From: Limnohabitans sp.
GTDB taxonomy: Bacteria > Pseudomonadota > Gammaproteobacteria > Burkholderiales > Burkholderiaceae_C
Direction of reading: 5' to 3'
Assembly: GCF_017848645.1 (NCBI RefSeq)
Contig: NZ_JAFEIF010000082.1
Coordinates: 1 to 64,000 of the forward strand
DNA length: 64,000 nt
Positions 47,951-56,770 of this stretch are shown piece by piece. Below the pieces are notes generated by a model, which was not told the origin of the DNA, made no database searches, and was given only the letters and a program-made list of their open reading frames with translations. A program made the translations under genes and the position numbers. How positions within the stretch are numbered: position 1 is the first letter of the stretch; every line of letters begins with the position of its first letter.

Positions 47951-48580
47951 ATGACTTTGAACAAACAGGGCGGTGGTACTTTTCTAGGCTTCATCATCGG
48001 CTTGGTGTTGGGCCTGGGCGTGGCTTTGGCCGTGGCCATTTACGTGACCAAGGTGCCCACGCCGTTTTCCAACAAAAACCAGCCCCGCACCAGTGCGCAA
48101 GACGTGCAGGAAACCGAAAAGAACAAGGACTGGAACCCCAACAGCGTGCTGCAGCCCAAGGCCCCGGCCGAGCCTCCTGTTGCGCCAGATACCAGCGCGG
48201 CAGTGACAGCACCCCAGACCGCAGACAAAGCCATCACCCCGCCCCGCCCTGCTGTGACGGCTGACCCTTTGGGCGATCTGGCCAAAGCCAAGTCGGGGTT
48301 GAACACGCCCGCTACACCCTCAGCCCCCGCCGACGCCAGTGACCCTTTTGACTATGTGGTGCAGGCCGGCGCCTACCGCACCAGCGCCGATGCCGACGCC
48401 CAAAAAGCCAAGCTCGCACTATTGGGCCTGGACGCCAAGGTTTCTGAGCGAGATCAAGCCGGGCGCGTGGTTTACCGCGTACGCTTGGGGCCTTTCAGTG
48501 ATAAGAACGCCGCCGAACGCGTCCGGGCCCAGCTCGAAAGCAACGGCATCGACAACACCCTGGTTCGCCTGCAACGCTGA
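47951..48580 (+). CDS. SPOR-domain cell-division protein (FtsN-like)
   Basis: A 209-residue bitopic protein with a short cytoplasmic tail, one transmembrane helix (about 11-32), a Pro/Ala-rich periplasmic linker, and a C-terminal SPOR domain from about residue 133 (YVVQAGAYRTSADADAQKAK to the VRLGPFSDKNAAERV repeat). SPOR domains bind denuded septal peptidoglycan, and this layout is that of FtsN-like proteins. It starts 11 bases after argS, the usual position in Burkholderiales. Confidence 0.9.
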   Translation: MTLNKQGGGTFLGFIIGLVLGLGVALAVAIYVTKVPTPFSNKNQPRTSAQDVQETEKNKDWNPNSVLQPKAPAEPPVAPDTSAAVTAPQTADKAITPPRPAVTADPLGDLAKAKSGLNTPATPSAPADASDPFDYVVQAGAYRTSADADAQKAKLALLGLDAKVSERDQAGRVVYRVRLGPFSDKNAAERVRAQLESNGIDNTLVRLQR

Positions 48581-48613
48581 ACCACCCAAGCAGCACCCCC
48601 TACAGGAGTTCTC

Positions 48614-49255
48614 ATGAAACGACGCCTTTTCTCCACCGCCATGCTGACTGCGACCGCCTTGATGGGCACTGCATCTGCTTGGGCGCAACAAGCCTTCCGC
48701 TCAGGCAAGGACTACATCACCCTGGAACGCCCCGTGGCCGCCGAAGCGGGCAACGGCAAGATCGAGGTGCTGGAGTTCTTCTGGTACAGCTGCCCCCACT
48801 GCAATCAGTTTGAACCCGCGTTCGAGCAGTGGGCCAAAAATGCCGCCAAAGACGTGGTGGTGCGCCGCGTGCCTGTGGCTTTCCGGGACGACTTCGTGCC
48901 CCAGCAGCGCCTGTACTACACCCTCGAAGCCATGAACCTGGTCGAGAAGATGCACATCCGCGTGTTCACCGCCATCCATGGCGAAAAACAGATGCTCAAC
49001 ACCGATGCCGCCGTGCTGGCCTGGGCCGAAAAGCAAGGCATTGACAAAGCCAAGTTCGAGCAGACCTACAAGTCCTTTGGTGTGGCCACCAAGGCCAAGC
49101 GTGCCGTGCAGCTGCAAAACGACTTCAAGATCGAAGGCGTGCCTTCGCTGGGCGTGGCGGGCCGTTACTACATCGACGGCACCCTGGCTGGCAGCATGCC
49201 GCGTGCCCTGCAAGTGGCCGACGCGCTGATCACCCAGACCCGCCAGGGCCGCTGA
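48614..49255 (+). CDS. dsbA: thiol:disulfide interchange protein DsbA
   Basis: A 213-residue periplasmic oxidase. A signal peptide ends near SAWAQ (residue 25), and the thioredoxin fold carries the CPHC active site at residues 60-63 (WYSCPHCNQ) and the cis-proline loop GVPSLGVAGRYY. AGGAG precedes the ATG. It donates disulfides to exported proteins, which could include secreted substrates of the type II system. A terminator follows. Confidence 0.94.
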   Translation: MKRRLFSTAMLTATALMGTASAWAQQAFRSGKDYITLERPVAAEAGNGKIEVLEFFWYSCPHCNQFEPAFEQWAKNAAKDVVVRRVPVAFRDDFVPQQRLYYTLEAMNLVEKMHIRVFTAIHGEKQMLNTDAAVLAWAEKQGIDKAKFEQTYKSFGVATKAKRAVQLQNDFKIEGVPSLGVAGRYYIDGTLAGSMPRALQVADALITQTRQGR

Positions 49256-49290
49256 GTCCCCTGGGCATTCCAACGGAATGCACGCCCCGA

Positions 49291-49320
49291 AGCCCGCCGC
49301 TGACCCGTGCGGGCTTTTTT
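49291..49320 (+). terminator. intrinsic terminator after dsbA
   Basis: The arms AGCCCGC and GCGGGCT enclose an 11-base loop and are followed by a run of six Ts, 36 bases past the dsbA stop. Confidence 0.88.
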
Positions 49321-49405
49321 GCGCCCACCCTTTGATTTTTTGCCCTGCTGCGGGCGCGATGCGGGGCGCTTGCACCTACAATGGAACAGATTCACAGCAA
49401 GATTC

Positions 49406-50035
49406 ATGCCCCTCACAACACCCTCTTCACTTCGCTTGGCCCTTTGGTGCCTGTTGGCCGTTTGCGCGAGCTTGCTGGCTCTGCCCAGTCGGGCCGAAAA
49501 AGCCGACCGCGACCAGCCCATGCAGATCGAAGCCGACAGCATGCGCCACGACGAAGCGCGTCAGCTGACCCAGTTCACCGGCAAGGTGCAAGCCATCAAG
49601 GGCACGCTGGTCTTGCGCGCCGCCCGCATGGAGGTGCAGCAAGACGCCAAAGGCCGTCAAGTGGCCCGACTCTGGGCGGCCCCATCCGAGCGGGTGTTTT
49701 TCCGGCAAAAGCGTGAAGGCGTGAACGAATTCACCGAAGGCGAGGCCGAACAGGTCACGTACGACAACCAAGCCGACATCATCACCCTGAGCCAACGCGC
49801 CGAGGTGCGCATCTTGCGTGGCAACCAGGTGGCTGACCAACTCAACGGCCACACGATCGTGTTCAACAACACCAGCGAAGTCATGACCGTGGACGGCCAG
49901 GCAGCCAACGGTCCGGGCCAACGCGTGCGCGCCATCCTGACACCCCGCAATGCGGCGTCAGCGCCAGCAGCCAATTCAGCCAGCGCGCCCGCCTTGCGTA
50001 CCAGCCCTGGCCTCATGCCCACCCAAAAACCATGA
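49406..50035 (+). CDS. lptA: lipopolysaccharide transport protein LptA
   Basis: A 209-residue periplasmic bridge protein. The start at 49406 yields a signal peptide ([20 protein letters not shown]) cleaved near SRA. The OstA/LptA jelly-roll domain follows ([40 protein letters not shown]). A low-complexity Ala/Ser tail ends the protein. Its last codons overlap the lptB start by ATGA, so LPS export genes are coupled. Confidence 0.92.
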   Translation: MPLTTPSSLRLALWCLLAVCASLLALPSRAEKADRDQPMQIEADSMRHDEARQLTQFTGKVQAIKGTLVLRAARMEVQQDAKGRQVARLWAAPSERVFFRQKREGVNEFTEGEAEQVTYDNQADIITLSQRAEVRILRGNQVADQLNGHTIVFNNTSEVMTVDGQAANGPGQRVRAILTPRNAASAPAANSASAPALRTSPGLMPTQKP

Positions 50036-50793
50036 GCACTGCCGCTGCCGCCGACAGCCGCCTGCAAGCGCGCCACCTCAAAAAAGCCTACGGCAGCCGC
50101 AAGGTGGTGCATGACGTATCGGTGCAGGTGGGCAAGGGCGAAGTGGTGGGTTTGCTTGGCCCCAACGGCGCGGGCAAAACCACCTCTTTTTACATGATCG
50201 TGGGCCTGGTGCGGGCCGATGGCGGGCAGATCCTGATCGACGGCCAAGATGTGACTCGCATGCCCATTCACAAGCGCTCACGCATGGGTTTGTCCTACTT
50301 GCCCCAAGAGGCTTCGATTTTCCGCAAGCTCTCGGTGGCCGACAACGTGCGGGCCATTCTGGAGTTGCAAACCGATGCGCAAGGCCGCTCTTTGTCCAGT
50401 GCCGAAGTGGAAAAGCGACTGACTGAATTGCTGGGCGATTTGCGGGTCGACCATTTGCGCGATTCGCCCTCGGTGGCGCTGTCAGGCGGTGAACGCCGCC
50501 GCGTGGAGATCGCACGCGCCCTGGCCACCGACCCGCGCTTCATTTTGCTGGACGAGCCTTTTGCCGGCATCGACCCGATTGCCGTGATCGAAATCCAGCG
50601 CATCATCGCTTTCCTCAAGCAGCGCGGCATTGGCGTGCTCATCACCGACCACAACGTGCGCGAGACACTGGGCATTTGCGACCACGCCTACATCATCAGC
50701 GAAGGCCGCGTACTGGCCGAAGGCACGCCCGACGAGATCGTGGCCAACGCCGATGTGCGCCGGGTGTACCTGGGCGAACACTTCAGGATGTGA
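50032..50793 (+). CDS. lptB: lipopolysaccharide export ATPase LptB
   Basis: A 253-residue ABC ATPase with Walker [15 protein letters not shown], signature [15 protein letters not shown] and Walker [17 protein letters not shown], matching LptB closely. It powers LPS extraction from the inner membrane with LptFG. It lies between lptA and rpoN, the conserved proteobacterial order. Confidence 0.96.
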   Translation: MSTAAAADSRLQARHLKKAYGSRKVVHDVSVQVGKGEVVGLLGPNGAGKTTSFYMIVGLVRADGGQILIDGQDVTRMPIHKRSRMGLSYLPQEASIFRKLSVADNVRAILELQTDAQGRSLSSAEVEKRLTELLGDLRVDHLRDSPSVALSGGERRRVEIARALATDPRFILLDEPFAGIDPIAVIEIQRIIAFLKQRGIGVLITDHNVRETLGICDHAYIISEGRVLAEGTPDEIVANADVRRVYLGEHFRM

Positions 50794-50830
50794 TGGAAGC
50801 GAACCCTGTTCTCGATTTGAAAGCACAGCC

Positions 50831-52372
50831 ATGAAGCCCGGCCTGTCGCTTCGCATGTCCCAGCACCTGGCGCTCACGCCCCAGTTGCAACAATCGATCC
50901 GCCTGCTGCAACTGTCCACGCTGGAGCTGTCGCAAGAGGTCGACCAGATGCTGGACGAGAACCCTTTTCTGGAGCGTGCCGAAGAAGAAGCGCCCGCCGA
51001 AGCCTTTGGCTTGGACCAAGCCGACACCCATGTCAGTTTGGGCGACAGGGTCAGCGAAAGCGCCAGCACCGCCAGCAGCAGTGACGACAACGCCAGCGAA
51101 ACCCGCGACGAAGCCGTGACCGACGTGGCCGAAAGCTGGGATGGCGATGGCAGCGTGGACATGCGCGCCGACGACAGCGAATGGGGTGGCGACGCCCCAG
51201 CCCGGCAAAACACCGGAGAAGAAACGGCCGATGCCGTAGACCTGGCCCGCAGCAGCGGCTCGCTGACCGACTTCTTGCACCGCCAGGCCTTGTCGCTGCG
51301 CCTGTCCGAGATCGACCGGGCCGCACTGCGCTTTCTGATCGAATCGCTCAACGACGATGGCTACCTGACCGACACCTTGCCAGAGCTGGCCGCTGGGCTT
51401 GCAGGCACCGACGACTTCGAGCAACTCGACGAGCTGGTACACCGCTTCACCGTGGCGCTGGGCTTGCTGCAATCGCTCGAACCCGTGGGGGTGGGCGCAC
51501 ACGATCTGGCCGAGTGCCTGCGCATACAAATCAAGGCACACCTGAAAGACGCGCCCGATGACGAGGTGGCCCAGGCTGCGCTGGCCATGTGTGCCCAGCC
51601 ACTGGAGATGCTGGCCAAGCGCGATTTCAAGCGCCTGGCCGTGTCTTGCGGCTTGAGCGAAGCCGTGGTCAAAGCCGCCATCCCCTTCATCGCCCGGCTC
51701 GAACCCAAGCCCGGCCGTCCCTTTGTGCAGGCCGAGCAAAACATCATCATTCCCGACGTGCTGGTGGTGAACACCAGCAAGACGGCCACGCCCAAATTCC
51801 GCATCCAGCTCAACCCCGACGTGATGCCCAAGCTGCGTGTGCACGACATCTATGCCAACGCCCTGCGCGGCGGCAAGGGCGACAACCATGCGGGCCTGCA
51901 GCAACGCCTGCAAGAAGCGCGCTGGTTCATCAAGAACATCCAGCAGCGCTTTGACACCATCTTGCGCGTGTCCACCGCCATCGTGGAGCGGCAGAAAAAC
52001 TTCCTCACGCATGGCGAGCTGGCCATGCGCCCGCTGGTGTTGCGCGAGATCGCCGACGAGCTGGGCATGCACGAGTCCACCATCAGCCGCGTGACCACGG
52101 CCAAATACATGTCCACGCCGCAAGGCACCTTTGAGCTGAAGTATTTCTTTGGCTCAGGGCTGGGCACCGACAGCGGCAGCGCCGCATCGAGCACCGCCGT
52201 GCGGGCGCTCATCAAGCAGTTTGTGGCCGCTGAAAAACCCGCCAAGCCCCTGTCGGACAACCAGATTTCCGAGATGCTGAAAGAGCAAGGCATCGACTGC
52301 GCCCGCCGCACGGTGGCCAAGTACCGCGAAGCCCTGAAGATCGCGCCCGCCAACCTGCGCAAAACCCTTTGA
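50831..52372 (+). CDS. rpoN: RNA polymerase sigma-54 factor
   Basis: A 513-residue sigma factor. Region I is the glutamine-rich activator-interacting segment (LSLRMSQHLALTPQLQQSIR), region II is acidic, and region III ends with the RpoN box ARRTVAKYRE at 491-500. The ATG at 50831 gives a normal N-terminus; the longer open frame overlaps lptB in another frame. It directs transcription from -24/-12 promoters with enhancer-binding partners. Confidence 0.96.
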   Translation: MKPGLSLRMSQHLALTPQLQQSIRLLQLSTLELSQEVDQMLDENPFLERAEEEAPAEAFGLDQADTHVSLGDRVSESASTASSSDDNASETRDEAVTDVAESWDGDGSVDMRADDSEWGGDAPARQNTGEETADAVDLARSSGSLTDFLHRQALSLRLSEIDRAALRFLIESLNDDGYLTDTLPELAAGLAGTDDFEQLDELVHRFTVALGLLQSLEPVGVGAHDLAECLRIQIKAHLKDAPDDEVAQAALAMCAQPLEMLAKRDFKRLAVSCGLSEAVVKAAIPFIARLEPKPGRPFVQAEQNIIIPDVLVVNTSKTATPKFRIQLNPDVMPKLRVHDIYANALRGGKGDNHAGLQQRLQEARWFIKNIQQRFDTILRVSTAIVERQKNFLTHGELAMRPLVLREIADELGMHESTISRVTTAKYMSTPQGTFELKYFFGSGLGTDSGSAASSTAVRALIKQFVAAEKPAKPLSDNQISEMLKEQGIDCARRTVAKYREALKIAPANLRKTL

Positions 52373-52382
52373 GAGTATTTGA

Positions 52383-53702
52383 GTGAATTCATTGAACCTG
52401 TTCATGCCTTGCGCCGCGGGCGTTGAGGGCTTCTTGGCCGACGAGGTGCACGCCATCACGGGCCTGACGGGCCACGACCTGATGACCGGCCGTGGCGGCG
52501 TGATGGCCCGCGCCTCCTGGCGCGACGCCATGCGCATCAACCTGCACAGCCGCCTGACGCAGCGCGTGCTGGTGCAGCTGTCGGTGACCGACTACCGCAA
52601 CGAAAACGACCTGTACAACGCCGCCAGCGAAGTGGCCTGGGAAATCTGGTTCACGCCCAAGCAAACTTTCAAGATCGACATCACCGCGCAGCACAGCCCG
52701 CTGACCAGCTTGAACTTTGCCGCCCTCAAGATCAAGGACGCCGTGGCCGACCGCTTTCGTGCCAAGCGTGGCGAGCGCCCCAGCGTCGACACCGCCTGGC
52801 CCGACGTGCGCATCTACGCCCACCTCACGCCCGAAACGGCCACGCTCTACATCGACACCTCGGGCGAGCCCCTGTTCAAACGCGGCTGGCGCACCGACAA
52901 GGGCGACGCCCCGTTGAAAGAAACACTGGCCGCCGCCATGATCGCGGCCAGCGGCTGGGACGGCACCACACCGCTGTACGACCCCTGCTGCGGCAGCGGC
53001 ACCATCCCGATCGAAGCGGCGCAAATCGCCTGCGGTATTGCGCCCGGTTTGCAGCGCCGCTTTGGCTTTGAAAAATTGCTGCCCTTCCAGAACCACGTCT
53101 GGCAAGGCCTGATCGAAGAAGCCCGTGACCTGGAACACGAGCCCACCGCGCCCGTCTTTGGCAGCGATGTGGCCTTCCGAATGGTCGACTTTGCCGAGCG
53201 CAATGCCGAGCGTGCAGGCGTCTCGGGCGTGATCGAGTTCCGGGGTGGCGACGCCCTGCAACGCATGCCCCCCAGCGAGACACCAGGCGTGATGCTGCTC
53301 AACCCGCCCTATGGCGAGCGCATTGCCGCAGCGGGTGTGGCCGGGCGTGGGCGTGACAACTTCCAGCCGGGTGCCCTGGCCAGTTCCCGAGCTGCCACCC
53401 CAAGCCACCACCGCGAGACTGCCCAGACCGATGACGGCGGCGACTTCTTCGCCCAACTGGCCAGCCACTGGAAGAAAAACTACAGCGGCTGGAGCGCCTG
53501 GATGCTCACGCCCGACCTGAAGCTGCCCAGCAAAATGCGCCTTAAAGAATCGCGCCGCGTGCCCATGTGGAACGGCCCCATCGAATGCCGCCTGTTCCGC
53601 TTTGACATGGTCAAAGGCAGCTTGAAGCGCGTGCCTGGCGACGGCACCAACACCCCAGCGGGCACGCCCGGCACCGACACATCAGGAACATCTGCACCAT
53701 GA
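52383..53702 (+). CDS. THUMP-domain 23S rRNA guanine methyltransferase (RlmL/RlmK N-half type)
   Basis: A 439-residue SAM-dependent RNA methyltransferase with an N-terminal THUMP domain (about 50-160), the SAM motif DPCCGSGTIPIEAA and the catalytic NPPYGERI at residue 307. It matches the RlmL half of the fused E. coli RlmKL, which methylates G2445. The start is GTG at 52383; an ATG seven codons later is possible. A low-complexity insert of about 45 residues follows NPPYGERI, and the tail is Thr/Gly/Pro-rich. Confidence 0.88.
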   Translation: MNSLNLFMPCAAGVEGFLADEVHAITGLTGHDLMTGRGGVMARASWRDAMRINLHSRLTQRVLVQLSVTDYRNENDLYNAASEVAWEIWFTPKQTFKIDITAQHSPLTSLNFAALKIKDAVADRFRAKRGERPSVDTAWPDVRIYAHLTPETATLYIDTSGEPLFKRGWRTDKGDAPLKETLAAAMIAASGWDGTTPLYDPCCGSGTIPIEAAQIACGIAPGLQRRFGFEKLLPFQNHVWQGLIEEARDLEHEPTAPVFGSDVAFRMVDFAERNAERAGVSGVIEFRGGDALQRMPPSETPGVMLLNPPYGERIAAAGVAGRGRDNFQPGALASSRAATPSHHRETAQTDDGGDFFAQLASHWKKNYSGWSAWMLTPDLKLPSKMRLKESRRVPMWNGPIECRLFRFDMVKGSLKRVPGDGTNTPAGTPGTDTSGTSAP

Positions 53703-54235
53703 GCCTGGAGGTGGGCTTGGGCTCGGAAGTAGCTGCACAGTTGGGTACTCAGGTAGGCCTTGAGGGTGGCCGAGAAGTCGGCACGCCCCAGCGCCATGCT
53801 GCGGTCGCAGTCGGGATTCAAGCACCAACCCGCCGCGTGCTGGACACCAACATCGTGCTCGACCTGTGGGTGTTTGACGAGCCCAAGGCCGAAGCCCTGC
53901 GCACCAGCTTAGAGAGCGGCAGCACGCACTGGCTGGCCACCGCCGCCATGCGCGAAGAGCTGGCCCGCGTGCTGGCCTACCCGCAAATCGCCAAACGCCT
54001 GACGCACCGCCAAGTGCCAGCCAGCGTGGTGCTGGACCACTTTGACCGCTGGGCCCAACTGCAGCCCGACGCGCCCAAAGCCCCCTACGCCTGCAAAGAC
54101 GCCGACGACCAAAAATTCATCGACCTGGCCGTGGCTCACACCGCCACCCTGCACAGCAAAGACGCCCAAGTGCTCTGCATGAAAAAACGCCTGGAGCGCT
54201 GCGGCGTGGCGCTGAACCCGGCCACAACGTTTTGA
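53699..54235 (+). CDS. PIN-domain putative toxin
   Basis: A 178-residue PIN-domain protein with VLDTNIVLDLWVF (first acidic residue), a mid-chain acidic TAAMREELARVLAY helix and the CKDADDQKFIDLAV block carrying the later acidic residues, typical of the putative toxin-antitoxin PIN family that cleaves RNA. Its ATG overlaps the methyltransferase stop (ATGA). The first ~40 residues before the PIN strand do not resemble the family. No antitoxin gene is adjacent. Confidence 0.8.
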   Translation: MSLEVGLGSEVAAQLGTQVGLEGGREVGTPQRHAAVAVGIQAPTRRVLDTNIVLDLWVFDEPKAEALRTSLESGSTHWLATAAMREELARVLAYPQIAKRLTHRQVPASVVLDHFDRWAQLQPDAPKAPYACKDADDQKFIDLAVAHTATLHSKDAQVLCMKKRLERCGVALNPATTF

Positions 54236-54249
54236 ATCACCTGACCTGA

Positions 54250-55518
54250 TTACCTCGCCGCATCCTCTTCCAAACGCCGTACCGTCAGTGCGCAACGCGC
54301 CTCGATCAAGTCCGTGATGTGCGCCACCACGGCTTGCTGGGCAAAGCCTTTTGCAGGGTCGGCCTGAAGTAGACGGGCTTGCGTGGGCAGCCGTTTGGCC
54401 AAGGCGATCACTCGTTTTTGGGCCAGCGATGGGCTCAAGCCCGTTGACCGAAAAAAAGCACCCCAGTGATGGGGCTGCAGCTCGCTGAATTTGTATTTGC
54501 TGCCAATTTTCATCGCCATTTTGGGTGTCAAGCGCGGATACACCGCCGTGGACACCGTGTCATAGAGCGGCGCCAACACAGGCACTGCGCCAGTCGCATA
54601 CAACAAGGAAAAGTTTTTGCCGTGCGCGTCATGGTTGCCAATCAGGGCGTTGAACACCACATAGTCCAGCAAGTGCAAGACCTGCGGCGCACTGGGCCGT
54701 GTCACGCTGCGCAACAAGGCAAAACACTGGGCCAGATTGGGCCCACCCTCGTTTTGGTATTTCATCTCGGGCACCACACCCAGCGCCTGGCAAAAATCTT
54801 CTTGGTGCAAACGCTGCAGTCCTTCAGGGTCATGGATGCGGTCGTAACGCTGAACCAGCAAAAACGATCGCCCATCCAACACATGCATGCTGGCCGCAGC
54901 TGCAGGCAACTGCATGGCTTGGGCCAGCGCCAGGCAAAACCCCTCATTGGCCACACTGTCAGGCACCGCCTCAATGGCAGGTTTCAGGATATGCGTGCTG
55001 GGCGCACCGTTGCGCGGCAACCCCATGCGTTGGCCATCCCAAACCACGGGCAGTTTGTCTTGTGCGCCTGCCAAAGAAAGCCGCAGACCTTCTTGTCCGG
55101 CCAACATGGGGCGGCTGGGCAACTCGTCCAAAATCGTGGCCAGCTCGGCCTGACTCAGCCACTGCACATCGGCTGCCGCGACGTTGCCGCCCATGGATTG
55201 ACCGGGATTGCGCAAAGAAACAGCCCCCGCACACTCACCCCCGATGTGATCCAACAAAGCAAAGTCGTTTTGGCGCGAAACCTGGTGCTGCCTGGCGATC
55301 AGCTGGCGCATCCGCCCTTCCGGCAGCAGCCCTGCAAAAAATGGACGGCTGGCCTGGTCATCAAAAACCTCCGCCTGCAAAGGCAATGACTGAGACAAGG
55401 GCAGACTTCGCGCATGGGCCAACCAATCGGCGGCATAGGCAAACTGCAGCCGACCATTGAACAAGCTCAACTGCCCCACACGGTCAGCAAACAGGTACAC
55501 ATCCAGTTCATGCGCCAT
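54250..55518 (-). CDS. hipA: HipA-family serine/threonine kinase toxin
   Basis: A 422-residue HipA-like kinase. The N-terminal subdomain (HELDVYLFADRVGQLSLFNG) and the SLAGAQDKLPVVWDG loop precede the nucleotide-binding THILKP lysine. The catalytic loop IGNHDAHGKNFSLLY and the YDTVST metal-binding motif are intact, so it should be an active kinase. HipA of E. coli phosphorylates glutamyl-tRNA synthetase and induces dormancy; targets of relatives vary. It overlaps hipB by 11 bases. Confidence 0.9.
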   Translation of the reverse strand: MAHELDVYLFADRVGQLSLFNGRLQFAYAADWLAHARSLPLSQSLPLQAEVFDDQASRPFFAGLLPEGRMRQLIARQHQVSRQNDFALLDHIGGECAGAVSLRNPGQSMGGNVAAADVQWLSQAELATILDELPSRPMLAGQEGLRLSLAGAQDKLPVVWDGQRMGLPRNGAPSTHILKPAIEAVPDSVANEGFCLALAQAMQLPAAAASMHVLDGRSFLLVQRYDRIHDPEGLQRLHQEDFCQALGVVPEMKYQNEGGPNLAQCFALLRSVTRPSAPQVLHLLDYVVFNALIGNHDAHGKNFSLLYATGAVPVLAPLYDTVSTAVYPRLTPKMAMKIGSKYKFSELQPHHWGAFFRSTGLSPSLAQKRVIALAKRLPTQARLLQADPAKGFAQQAVVAHITDLIEARCALTVRRLEEDAAR

Positions 55519-55765
55519 TGCCGGGCTCCTTGTGCCGTGCAGGATCGGCGGGCAATCCTGCCAGTTGAATGACCCCGCCTAAGGCATCGATCACGCGCAT
55601 CACCGTCTCCAGCCGTACCGTTGGCTTGCCCGACTCCAGGTCCACCATGAAGCGCAAGCCCACCCCGGCGGCCATGGCCAACTCGGCCTGCGTCAGACCC
55701 AGCCGCTTGCGTGCGGCACGCAGCTGGTCGGCCAGTTGTTGCGGTGTGCGGATGTCATGGCGCAT
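55508..55765 (-). CDS. hipB: HipB-like antitoxin and autorepressor
   Basis: An 85-residue Xre-family protein with the HTH in LRAARKRLGLTQAELAMAAGVGLRFMVDLESGKPTVRLETV order (helices about residues 16-55). The ATG at 55765 was chosen because an operator-like palindrome lies right before it; a longer open frame upstream runs through the operator. It would neutralise HipA and repress the hipBA promoter. The C-terminal tail is short and polar. Confidence 0.88.
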   Translation of the reverse strand: MRHDIRTPQQLADQLRAARKRLGLTQAELAMAAGVGLRFMVDLESGKPTVRLETVMRVIDALGGVIQLAGLPADPARHKEPGNGA

Positions 55766-55770
55766 AAAGG

Positions 55771-55784
55771 TTCCCGATCGGGAA
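55771..55784. promoter_or_regulatory. hipBA operator O1 palindrome
   Basis: The 14-base perfect palindrome TTCCCGATCGGGAA lies 5 bases upstream of the hipB ATG, covering the expected transcription start. Its position adjoining the -10 element suits autorepression by the HipB homologue. Confidence 0.75.
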
Positions 55785-55813
55785 ATTATCACACCAACAA
55801 GGTTTCAAGACAA
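55785..55813 (-). promoter_or_regulatory. hipBA sigma70-type promoter
   Basis: On the minus strand TTGTCT (55808-55813) and GATAAT (55785-55790) are separated by exactly 17 bases, a good sigma70 pair. The -10 abuts O1 and the -35 lies 6 bases from O2, so both operators flank the promoter. Confidence 0.65.
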
Positions 55814-55819
55814 CAAAAA

Positions 55820-55833
55820 TGTCCGATCGGGAA
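55820..55833. promoter_or_regulatory. hipBA operator O2 palindrome copy
   Basis: TGTCCGATCGGGAA matches O1 at 12 of 14 positions. Its centre is 49 bases from that of O1. Being upstream of the divergent sirtuin gene, it could bring that gene under HipB control as well. Confidence 0.65.
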
Positions 55834-55953
55834 CTTTGCGCCCTGTTTCCGCCCACAAAATGGCCCCTTTGCCGCCCACACGCAGCCGACCCGACACCAT
55901 CTGTCGCCCGGCTGCCCATACTGACGTCTCCATTTCATTCAGGAGCCCACAGC

Positions 55954-56763
55954 ATGAACATCCCCACCGCCAACACGCCCGAAGTCCTGATCGAAACCCT
56001 GCTGCAAGCGCGGCGCATCGTGGTGTTCACGGGCGCGGGCATGTCGGCCGAAAGCGGCATCGCCACCTTCCGCAGCGCAGATGCCGACACAACCCAGGGC
56101 CTGTGGGCCCAATTCAACCCCCAAGAACTGGCCTCACCCGACGGCTGGCGCAGCAACAAACAACGCGTTTGGGCCTGGTACGAAGGCCGCCGGGGCGCGG
56201 TGCTCAAAACCCAGCCCCACGCAGGCCACCGCGCCATCGCCCAACTGGCAGACACGCTGCAAAGCGTGCATGGCCAGGCGGTGCAGGTCGACGTGGTCAC
56301 ACAAAACGTGGACAACCTGCACGAACGCGCAGGCAGCCCCCAGGTCACACACTTGCACGGCAGCCTGTTTGCGCCTCGATGCGCGGCCTGCGCACGCCCC
56401 GGCGCTTTTGCCTCCGGCGAGCCCGACCCCAAGCTGATGCACCTGGAACCGCCACACTGCCTGCACTGCGGCGGCTACATCCGCCCCGGCGTGGTCTGGT
56501 TTGGCGAAGCCATGCCGCAAGAACCCTGGCGGCACGCCGAAGACGCGGTCGACGCCTGCCACGCCATGCTGGTGGTGGGCACCTCGGGCGTGGTGTGGCC
56601 CGCCGCCGAGCTGCCCATCAACGCCCACCGCCTCGGCAAATTCGTGGCCGAAATCAACCCCACCCCCTCGGGCCTGGCCCAATACCTGAACTTGCAGTGG
56701 CCCAGCACGGCAGCGGCAGGTTTGCCTGCGCTGATCGAGGCGCTGAAAGCGCGGGCCGCTTAG
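55954..56763 (+). CDS. SIR2-family NAD-dependent protein deacylase
   Basis: A 269-residue sirtuin. The NAD-binding GAGMSAESGIATFR motif, the TQNVDNLHERAG and LHGSL catalytic loop, and paired zinc cysteines (CAAC and CLHC) are intact. AGGAG precedes the ATG at 55954. It is a single-domain deacylase, not the effector-fused SIR2 of defence systems. It lies divergently from hipBA across two HipB-like operators. Confidence 0.92.
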   Translation: MNIPTANTPEVLIETLLQARRIVVFTGAGMSAESGIATFRSADADTTQGLWAQFNPQELASPDGWRSNKQRVWAWYEGRRGAVLKTQPHAGHRAIAQLADTLQSVHGQAVQVDVVTQNVDNLHERAGSPQVTHLHGSLFAPRCAACARPGAFASGEPDPKLMHLEPPHCLHCGGYIRPGVVWFGEAMPQEPWRHAEDAVDACHAMLVVGTSGVVWPAAELPINAHRLGKFVAEINPTPSGLAQYLNLQWPSTAAAGLPALIEALKARAA

Positions 56764-56770
56764 TGCCACC

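Noticed and set aside
53480..53821. A 113-codon minus-strand frame over the methyltransferase/PIN junction
   Set aside because: No recognisable motif or good RBS was seen, and the plus-strand genes account for most of it. It stays a weak alternative for the odd PIN N-terminus.
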